From a bacterium (GTDB taxonomy: Bacteria > UBP14 > UBA6098 > JAFGQG01), in the NCBI GenBank assembly GCA_016930435.1, contig JAFGGQ010000105.1, positions 1 through 5,005 on the forward strand: a stretch of 5,005 nucleotides of DNA, written 5' to 3'. Numbering within the stretch: position 1 is the first letter of the stretch; each line of letters starts with the position of its first letter. Below the pieces are notes generated by a model. That model was not told the DNA's origin, did no database searches, and saw only the letters and a program-made list of their open reading frames with translations. Of the stretch, positions 1 to 5,005 are shown one piece after another. The position numbers and the translations under genes were made by a program.

Positions 1-2912
1 ACGGTGGAACTATCCAGACCGGAAACCGAATCCCAGAGCTGGGCAGTGAAATAAAAACCGGTGCTGGTCAGAGTAGTGTCCGGAGCAATATTTGTGAATT
101 GGAGGGTAGGCGGACTGATATCGATAGTATATGAAAAATGAAGGGAATTTCCAACATTTTCCAGTGAATCCTCTACGTGAAGGAGATCAACTTCTATCAC
201 CTCGCCATCAGGGTAAGGTTCTTCCTGACTAAAACGCAAATAGCCTTCGGAGAAGGTCAAGCCAGTTGAATCAAAGGTATAGATTATACCATTTACTTCC
301 AGCAGGATGCTGTAGGGGTCCACCCCATTCGAATCGGTTATGAATATCTCGGCGATTTGGCCGGCTGCCTCCTCACAGGATAAGAATACATTATTGGCTG
401 GGTAGGTCAATTCCGCTTCCGGCCCACCGCCGGGTATATAAAAATACCAGCAACTATCCAGGTAATTGGGGCCGCAATAGAATGGGTCTGCGTGATCATG
501 GACTTGAAGGCATATAGATACCGTATCCCCGCCATTAATATGGAGTCCTGCAAGTTCCGGGTCAAACGAGAAAAAGGAATCATTGACGGTCAGGGCGGGA
601 TGCGAGTAGGATAAAAGATTGCCGTTAATATTCCCCTGAAATGAGGAGGGTACAATACCGCTTATTCTGTCCAGCAGATTAAAGGAAATATTCGGATTGA
701 TCATCAGTACCTGTGACCCTGGGAAAGGCTCGACATTCCAAAGTTCAGGGGGAGAATAATCAACATAAAACTGCCAGAAGACCGAGTCGATTGAGCGGAT
801 AGGGTCCACTGCTCTAACCAGCAGACACCTGACAGTATCGCCATCTTCCCATAATGAGGAGGGGGTAAAACGGAGGGTATCGTTTATAAAGGTCAGCTGT
901 GTGGAGTCTATGGTATAAGGTACTCCATTGATTTCCACTAACATGGATTCCGGCATAAAACCCAGCGGAGACCACAGATATATCCATGTTTCCTGGTCCG
1001 GGCAAGCTGTAATGATCTCGTCCAGCGGGGAGTAAGCGGGTTCCCTTGCATCGATGTAGAATACCCAACAATATGGTGCGTCCTGAAGCTCATTGGGGGG
1101 GCAAAGATCAGGTGAGTCATCTGCTGACAGCAAACAGACTTCAACAGTATCCACCAGGTTGAACGGAGAACCCGCAAGCCCGGGAGAATAGGATAAATAT
1201 TCTCCGCCCCATACCATCCCGGGAGAAAGCAGGGAATAGCGGTGCCCTTTAACAGATAATTCGATAGTAGATGGATCGACCCCGGAAATATTGTCCAGTA
1301 TTCTCAGCCGGATAACCTGCATAGTATCAGTGGTAAACCCCAGATCTCCAGGTGAAGTATAATTTACCTCCGGGCCGGAGAGGTCTATCCTGAAACTCCA
1401 GCTTATGGGTGCTGCCAAATCATTGCCGATGCTGTCCCTGGCTGCGATCAAGGAAACGCGTACCTCATCCCCGTCCATCCAAGGCGATACCGGAGTGAAG
1501 ATCAAAGAATCCCTCCGAAAACTAAGTAATGGTGAAAATATTGTATAATCAACCCCATTAACCCTTAATAATATGGAAAGGGGGTCTATCCCCTCATCAT
1601 CTGTTACGGTGAGGATAATCGACTGGTCGGGGCAACTGCTGATCTGTCCATTAATTGGGGTGATTATCTCCGCGCTGGGGGGTGTGGCAGGCAGATAAAA
1701 ATACCAGCAGAAACTATTTTGATTAGGAGGGCAGAAAGTGATCGAATCGTATGCGATAACGCAAACATTGACCGTGTCCCCCCCCGAGAACTGGTAACCG
1801 GCAGCAACAGGATCAAACGTAAGTGTCCCGCTTACCGGGTCAAAATCCAAAAAACCAACATCAAACAAGGTAAAATGGTCGCTGATCCCGTTGAATTGGA
1901 TTGCAAAAAGGATCGGAGTAGGATTAACCCCGGCTATGGAGTCCCTGATAACCAACGAAATGGTGGGATTCCGGTCGGTGATCCGGGCTCCCGGCGGGGG
2001 GGAATAATCGCTATAGTAAGGGGGTTGAACATCTACGATAAAGGAAAATCCAAAGGGCTCTTCCGGGGGATTCCCTAATCCGTCCATTACCTGTAAATGG
2101 ACTTCGTAAGTTCCTTCAGCGAGTGGGGGCTCAGGATCATAGACCAATAAACCTGCCTGATAATCAAGAAATGGATCGGAGATCCAAACCGTATCTGTAT
2201 CCAGCACCAATGCAATACTATTGGTATCGATACCGTCCACATCATAAATAGAGATGATAATAGCGGAATCCGGGCAGCTTATAACAGCCCCGTTAAAAGG
2301 GTTAATCAGTTCTACAATGGGGCCTTCTGAAGAGATCAGGAACATAAAGCAAGTATCGCTTCTATTTGCGCCGCAATATTTGGCATTATCAGCCCCGCTG
2401 ATACAGACATTGACTGTATCGCCCCCGTGAAACATGACTCCCGCCAATACCGGGTCAAAGAAAAAGCTGTCACTGAACCAACTCACTGCGGGTGAACTTA
2501 AAGGATAGTTATTAGTGCCGATCATGATCCGGGAGGAGTCCCTGTTCACCCCGGCATCATCATCTATAATAGTACCCCCGATTCTCTGGTAAAGGTCTCT
2601 GACCACTGCTGCATGCGAGGGGCTGATATGGGATATTGCCGGAGGCCGCTGATCCGCATAAAATCTCCATTGTATTGGCAGTGAGCCGTTTTCATAGATA
2701 TCATAGACCGGAGCGAGGTTCAATATGACTGAGTCACCATGTTCCAGCTCGACAGGCACGGGGAAAATGATAATGTCGCCAAAAGGACCGGAGGCAAGGC
2801 TCTCAGGCAGATCATAAGGATGCATATCAACGGAAACTGTGAGAAATACCGAGCCCCAGTTTATAGGGCTGCTATCAGTTATTGAAATATAAATACCCGG
2901 TTCTGAACAGGA
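1..2912 (-). repeat. Tandem ~210-residue protein repeat (four full units plus a partial fifth)
   Basis: Aligning the [ST/A]-C-[PSE]-[DE] motif gives repeat boundaries at 2912, 2279, 1637, 1007 and 380 (residues 45, 256, 470, 680 and 889 of the host protein). The spacings are 633, 642, 630 and 627 nt. Each unit begins with an Ig-like module carrying SCPD, D-x-x-G-[IV]-D-P-x-S-I, VNGxxYT and [DH]GD or DGE. It ends with a second module carrying GGDTV-x-[VI]-C, then [YFL]-C-[GP]-x-N, then C-W-[YV]-F-Y. Each full unit therefore has four cysteines at matching places, with one extra in unit 4. The similarity is clear at protein level but the DNA copies have diverged strongly, so this is an old duplication rather than a recent DNA repeat. 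The fifth unit runs off the left edge. Confidence 0.85.
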
Positions 2913-3044
2913 TGTATATTCCAGATGGCGGGGATGCAGGATATCAACCACCGGAGGATGTATATCCGGTTGAGCATTGGTGGATACTGTTATACCCATC
3001 AAGCATAGTAAAAACAAATATAATATTTTTTTTGAGGACATCAT
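1..3044 (-). CDS. Large exported Ig-like repeat protein, N-terminal part (3' end beyond the window)
   Basis: The frame is open from the start codon to the window edge: 1,014 complete codons with no stop. The start is one of two adjacent ATGs (3044 or 3041), directly after the thiE stop; AAAGAAGTG upstream is a plausible ribosome binding site. Residues 1-24 look like a Sec signal peptide (Lys-Lys, then a Leu-rich core, then T-N-A before Gln25), so the protein is probably exported. The rest is a chain of beta-rich modules resembling Big_5/SbsA-type Ig-like domains, with motifs such as PP at module starts, D-x-x-x-G-[VI]-[DN]-P, VNGxxYT, DGDxV and GGDTVxVC. Two module types alternate, giving a period of about 210 residues. 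No enzymatic motif is visible. A structural, adhesive or cell-surface role is inferred only from architecture. The C-terminus, which would show any sorting or anchoring signal, is missing. The specific function is unknown. Confidence 0.9.
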   Translation of the reverse strand, partial: MMSSKKILYLFLLCLMGITVSTNAQPDIHPPVVDILHPRHLEYTSCSEPGIYISITDSSPINWGSVFLTVSVDMHPYDLPESLASGPFGDIIIFPVPVELEHGDSVILNLAPVYDIYENGSLPIQWRFYADQRPPAISHISPSHAAVVRDLYQRIGGTIIDDDAGVNRDSSRIMIGTNNYPLSSPAVSWFSDSFFFDPVLAGVMFHGGDTVNVCISGADNAKYCGANRSDTCFMFLISSEGPIVELINPFNGAVISCPDSAIIISIYDVDGIDTNSIALVLDTDTVWISDPFLDYQAGLLVYDPEPPLAEGTYEVHLQVMDGLGNPPEEPFGFSFIVDVQPPYYSDYSPPPGARITDRNPTISLVIRDSIAGVNPTPILFAIQFNGISDHFTLFDVGFLDFDPVSGTLTFDPVAAGYQFSGGDTVNVCVIAYDSITFCPPNQNSFCWYFYLPATPPSAEIITPINGQISSCPDQSIILTVTDDEGIDPLSILLRVNGVDYTIFSPLLSFRRDSLIFTPVSPWMDGDEVRVSLIAARDSIGNDLAAPISWSFRIDLSGPEVNYTSPGDLGFTTDTMQVIRLRILDNISGVDPSTIELSVKGHRYSLLSPGMVWGGEYLSYSPGLAGSPFNLVDTVEVCLLSADDSPDLCPPNELQDAPYCWVFYIDAREPAYSPLDEIITACPDQETWIYLWSPLGFMPESMLVEINGVPYTIDSTQLTFINDTLRFTPSSLWEDGDTVRCLLVRAVDPIRSIDSVFWQFYVDYSPPELWNVEPFPGSQVLMINPNISFNLLDRISGIVPSSFQGNINGNLLSYSHPALTVNDSFFSFDPELAGLHINGGDTVSICLQVHDHADPFYCGPNYLDSCWYFYIPGGGPEAELTYPANNVFLSCEEAAGQIAEIFITDSNGVDPYSILLEVNGIIYTFDSTGLTFSEGYLRFSQEEPYPDGEVIEVDLLHVEDSLENVGNSLHFSYTIDISPPTLQFTNIAPDTTLTSTGFYFTAQLWDSVSGLDSST

Positions 3045-3683
3045 TTAGCACTTCTTTAAAATTTTCCTGAATTTGGTCACCGCAATTCCCGGATTCTGAG
3101 AACATACTATGGCGCTGGATACAGCCGCCCTGTGAATACCCATATCAAGCAACTGATTGATATTACTCAAATTCACGCCGCCAATGGGAAATACCGGAAC
3201 ATCCACCCTGTTCTGGATATCTTTTACAAAGTGAATCCCCCGAACCTGTGCATCCTCCTTAGTCCTGGTGGGGAAAACAGAACCCGCTCCCAGATAATCC
3301 GCTCCATAAGAGGCTGCCATAAAGGCTTCGCCATGAGAATGAACGCTGACTCCAATGATCTTTGAATCTCCCAGTATCTTTCGGGCTTCGGGCAAGGGCA
3401 GATCCTCCTGCCCTAAATGCACTCCATCTGCATCGACTGAAAGGGCTACAGCGACATCATCATTAACAATGAATATAACCCTTTCTGAAGAGCACAATCT
3501 ACGGACCCGGGACGCGATGTTGAAATACTCACGGGTAAAGATAGTCTTATGCCGGAGCTGAATAAATGTAGCGCCGGCATCCACGATCTCCCTGGTAACC
3601 CTTTCGATGTCTTGGTAATTTATTAAAGAGCAATCTAAAATAACGTACAAATTCAGCTTTTCTAATAATTCCCTTTTATCCAT
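3045..3683 (-). CDS. thiE: Thiamine-phosphate synthase ThiE
   Basis: This cytoplasmic TIM-barrel enzyme joins hydroxymethylpyrimidine diphosphate and thiazole phosphate to give thiamine phosphate and pyrophosphate. Its 212 residues are the usual ThiE length. Family motifs appear in order: Q42-L-R-x-K46 and N74-D-D (pyrimidine and diphosphate site), H89-L-G-Q-E-D94, G111-V-S-x-H115, P138-T-R-T-K142 (phosphate-contacting loop), I167-G-G169 and V188-S-S-A-I192. The P-T-x-T-K loop and the HLGQED motif favour ThiE over the thiazole tautomerase TenI. One small departure is GAGS at 132-135, where GxGP is usual. The ATG start gives a full N-terminus; only a weak TAGG precedes it. A good promoter lies just upstream (3714-3742). 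No other thiamine gene is visible nearby. The Ig-repeat gene follows with no gap and in the same frame, so the two are probably one operon. Confidence 0.95.
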   Translation of the reverse strand: MDKRELLEKLNLYVILDCSLINYQDIERVTREIVDAGATFIQLRHKTIFTREYFNIASRVRRLCSSERVIFIVNDDVAVALSVDADGVHLGQEDLPLPEARKILGDSKIIGVSVHSHGEAFMAASYGADYLGAGSVFPTRTKEDAQVRGIHFVKDIQNRVDVPVFPIGGVNLSNINQLLDMGIHRAAVSSAIVCSQNPGIAVTKFRKILKKC

Positions 3684-3713
3684 ACCTAAAAACTCAAATC
3701 AGGATTGTTATAA

Positions 3714-3742
3714 AATTTACTATTAATATCAAAACTTGTCAA
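3714..3742 (-). promoter_or_regulatory. Sigma70-like promoter for thiE and the Ig-repeat gene
   Basis: On the minus strand a perfect -35 box TTGACA (3737-3742) is followed by a 17-bp spacer and TAAATT (3714-3719, four of six matches to TATAAT). Transcription would start near 3707, leaving a leader of roughly 24 nt before the thiE ATG at 3683. The surroundings are very AT-rich, as expected of a promoter. The -35 box lies inside a small palindrome, ACTTG-T-CAAGT (3734-3744), which could be chance or a regulator site. The call rests on consensus match and position only, and promoter consensus varies outside well-studied phyla. Confidence 0.6.
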
Positions 3743-3755
3743 GTATAATTAATAA

Positions 3756-3782
3756 CTAAAAATTGTTACTTGCAATTTTTAG
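3756..3782 (-). terminator. Perfect 10-bp inverted repeat after the beta-barrel gene, possible weak terminator
   Basis: The arms CTAAAAATTG and CAATTTTTAG pair perfectly around a 7-nt loop, beginning one base after the barrel gene's TAA. Each arm has only two G/C positions, and the U run sits inside the second arm rather than after it, so this is not a classic rho-independent terminator. Its place between one gene's stop and the next gene's promoter suggests it ends or stabilises the upstream transcript. A protein-binding palindrome is the alternative. Confidence 0.45.
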
Positions 3783-3783
3783 G

Positions 3784-4293
3784 TTATATATCTAACTCGA
3801 TATCTCCGGTTATCCCTCCACCAAAGCTGACCCCTCCCTGATCGGGTTGTGAGATATCTGGTACCCGGTATTTCACCTCAAAAGAGAGTCCGAAATTGGA
3901 TGAAGGTCTCCATTCTATTCCACTGAAGAGCTGGAATCCGAAGGTTGATTCATCAGCTCCACCAACCGTAGTACGGTAGTATCCGATCCCTGCTCCTGCA
4001 TAAGGGTCAAGTTTCTGCCGGCCGAGGAAATGAAAAATGCCATCAACAGTAACGGGCATCAGGGTAACTGTTTCCCCCCCTGATTTGTAGGTTGTCCAGC
4101 CAAGGCTGCCCTGGATGGAAAGATAATCACTCAGTAAATATGTCGCAGTACCCTCGAACATAACGGTGGAACCGGCGTCTCCGGGAGGATTATAAGTAGA
4201 AACCTTCCCACCCAGTTTTAGCTTTCCGGCATACGCTGAACTGAACGTAAAAATCAGGGTCAAGATCAGAATAACTACCTTATCTAACTTCAT
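3784..4293 (-). CDS. Small outer-membrane beta-barrel protein (OmpA/OmpW-like)
   Basis: This gene encodes 169 residues. The chosen ATG (4291-4293) has a perfect AGGAGG four bases upstream (4298-4303) and opens a clear Sec signal peptide: Lys residues, a hydrophobic core (VVILILTLIFTF), then a likely cleavage after S-A-Y-A at residue 22. A longer in-frame start at 4365 would lie inside the upstream gene and put 24 charged residues before the signal, so it is rejected. The mature ~147 residues show alternating amphipathic strands and Gly/aromatic-rich turns, including L-D-P-Y-A-G-A-G-I-G-Y-Y, typical of the small 8-stranded barrels grouped as OMP_b-brl/OmpW-like. The protein ends in Ile rather than the usual terminal Phe or Trp, although alternating beta residues reach the end. 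The role (porin-like, structural or other) cannot be told from sequence. It probably shares a transcript with the DnaA-like gene, 19 bp upstream. Confidence 0.8.
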   Translation of the reverse strand: MKLDKVVILILTLIFTFSSAYAGKLKLGGKVSTYNPPGDAGSTVMFEGTATYLLSDYLSIQGSLGWTTYKSGGETVTLMPVTVDGIFHFLGRQKLDPYAGAGIGYYRTTVGGADESTFGFQLFSGIEWRPSSNFGLSFEVKYRVPDISQPDQGGVSFGGGITGDIELDI

Positions 4294-4297
4294 TTTT

Positions 4298-4303
4298 CCT
4301 CCT
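4298..4303 (-). promoter_or_regulatory. Ribosome binding site that sets the beta-barrel start
   Basis: AGGAGG on the minus strand lies four bases before the ATG at 4291-4293, within the 19-bp gap after the DnaA-like stop codon. It decides the start in favour of the short form with a signal peptide over the longer in-frame ATG at 4365. Confidence 0.85.
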
Positions 4304-4312
4304 GTGATTGTA

Positions 4313-5005
4313 CTATTTACCCTTCTTTTTCTGGGGAAATATCTGGTCCATAATAGGCTTAACATCTTCTATATCAATTGTTTTTGATTCCATTTTATGT
4401 TTAGCCATGATCATTTTCATTACCCCCTTGAGTTTCCTGATATTGGAATCAGAATTACTGCCAATGTATTCGTACACCTCCTGCGGAAGTTCTATCCGGT
4501 TTAATCGGGCATCATTCTTAAGGATTTCTATTTTGGTCTCCGTACTGTAGGGCTGGATATTAATGATTACTCCCCCCATCAGGCGCGATTGCAATCGCTC
4601 ATCCAACCAGGATAGTTGCAAAGGTGAAACATCGCTGGTAATTACCAATTGCTTTCGATTATGTATGAAAAAATTACAGATATTAAAGATCTCGTCCTGC
4701 AAATCCCCTTTATTATCGCATAATTGAATATCATCTATAATAATCAGGTCGGCTTTTTTCAAGAACTCCCTGAACTCGATTGTACGATTTCTAAAAAGGA
4801 ATTTGGAGAATTCGTCTTCGAAATCGATCATTGAAAAGTAAAGATAATTTCGATCCCTGTTTTTTTGTTCGATATAATTGGCTATTGCATACATCAAATG
4901 GGTTTTACCGAGACCGGACTCGCTATATACGAAGAGTGGATTATAGGTTGGGTTGAATGCTTTGGATATTGCCATAGCCATATTGAAAGCAAATTTTCCC
5001 TGGTC
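4313..5005 (-). CDS. DnaA-like AAA+ ATPase lacking the C-terminal DNA-binding domain (5' end beyond the window)
   Basis: The frame is open to the right edge, and its first visible residues (GKFAFNMAMAIS) match the start of DnaA domain III, so the true start is outside. Motifs, numbered from the first visible residue of 230: Walker A at 28-35 (G-L-G-K-T, with Ser where the first Gly is usual), the DnaA-type region before Walker B (E-F-R at 77-79), Walker B L-I-I-I-D-D (87-92), sensor I T-S-D (123-125), box VII R-L-Q-S-R with the likely arginine finger R141, and sensor II S-N-I-R-K-L-K-G (R190). ATP binding and hydrolysis look intact. The protein ends in a Lys-rich tail just after the lid, where DnaA would continue into helix-turn-helix domain IV. 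It is therefore probably a DnaA paralogue or a Hda-like regulator rather than the main replication initiator; whether domains I-II exist is not visible. The barrel gene follows after 19 bp. Confidence 0.85.
   Translation of the reverse strand, partial: DQGKFAFNMAMAISKAFNPTYNPLFVYSESGLGKTHLMYAIANYIEQKNRDRNYLYFSMIDFEDEFSKFLFRNRTIEFREFLKKADLIIIDDIQLCDNKGDLQDEIFNICNFFIHNRKQLVITSDVSPLQLSWLDERLQSRLMGGVIINIQPYSTETKIEILKNDARLNRIELPQEVYEYIGSNSDSNIRKLKGVMKMIMAKHKMESKTIDIEDVKPIMDQIFPQKKKGK

Noticed and set aside
814-1177. Two overlapping minus-strand open frames of 85 and 79 codons
   Set aside because: They are in other frames of the same strand as the Ig-repeat gene, whose motifs (VNG or ING, DGDTV, C-P-P-N) continue unbroken through this stretch.
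1719-2078. Open frame of 119 codons on the plus strand
   Set aside because: It lies antisense within the Ig-repeat gene; its product is Arg/Lys/Pro/Gly-rich with no recognisable motif or ribosome binding site. The minus-strand frame has clear repeats here.
1-2912. Recent DNA-level tandem duplication or CRISPR-like array
   Set aside because: Unit spacing is about 630 nt and the nucleotide copies are strongly diverged; the periodicity is in the protein.
2882-3070. Plus-strand open frame across the thiE / Ig-repeat junction
   Set aside because: It is antisense to the signal peptide and first module of the Ig-repeat protein and has no supporting motif.
3132-3561. Two plus-strand open frames opposite thiE
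   Set aside because: Both are antisense to a well-conserved enzyme gene and show no family features.
3045-3683. TenI (thiazole tautomerase) instead of ThiE
   Set aside because: The P-T-R-T-K phosphate loop, the Q-L-R-x-K and N-D-D motifs, HLGQED and the 212-residue length fit ThiE.
4294-4312. Frameshifted remnant of DnaA domain IV after the stop codon
   Set aside because: Only 19 bp remain before the barrel gene starts, and they are occupied by its ribosome binding site, so no domain IV coding sequence can follow.
4294-4365. Longer N-terminus for the beta-barrel protein
   Set aside because: The extra 24 residues overlap the DnaA-like gene, are basic, and would bury a clean signal peptide; AGGAGG sits at the shorter start.
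4308-4550. Hydrophobic plus-strand open frame of 80 codons
   Set aside because: It is antisense to the C-terminal part of the DnaA-like gene; its hydrophobic, Ile/Ser-rich composition is a by-product of that gene's AT-rich Lys/Asp/Glu codons.

Overview
All four genes in this 5 kb window lie on the minus strand, so the reading order runs from position 5005 down to 1. The order is: the C-terminal part of a DnaA-like AAA+ ATPase (cut by the right edge), a small exported beta-barrel protein, thiamine-phosphate synthase (ThiE), and the first ~1,014 residues of a large exported protein made of Ig-like repeats (cut by the left edge). No RNA gene, mobile element or CRISPR array was seen. Coding density is high, and the only real intergenic stretch is about 100 bp (3684-3783).

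The sequence suggests a Gram-negative bacterium: there is a predicted outer-membrane beta-barrel with a signal peptide, and a very large signal-peptide protein with tandem Ig-like modules. Giant Ig-repeat proteins of this style are common in the FCB group and nearby candidate phyla (for example Cloacimonadota, WOR-3/Stahlbacteria, Zixibacteria). That placement is a style-based guess; nothing here fixes the taxon. Shine-Dalgarno use is normal (AGGAGG before the barrel gene), and a sigma70-like promoter is visible before thiE.

Layout: the DnaA-like gene ends 19 bp before the barrel gene, and the barrel gene's ribosome binding site lies in that gap, so the two are probably co-transcribed. A 10-bp perfect inverted repeat starts one base after the barrel stop codon. 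It is followed by a promoter (TTGACA, 17 bp, TAAATT) that should drive thiE with a leader of only about 24 nt, too short for a TPP riboswitch. The Ig-repeat gene begins directly at the thiE stop codon, in the same frame (TAA ATG ATG), which points to one operon and translational coupling.

The points most worth a second look are: the repeat protein, whose visible part has a very regular period of about 210 residues with four positionally conserved cysteines per period; the DnaA-like protein, which keeps the ATPase motifs and the initiator-type insertion but stops where the DNA-binding domain IV should start; and the tight pairing of a vitamin biosynthesis gene with a giant surface or secreted protein gene. 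I see no clear evidence of a wholly new multi-gene system within these 5 kb.
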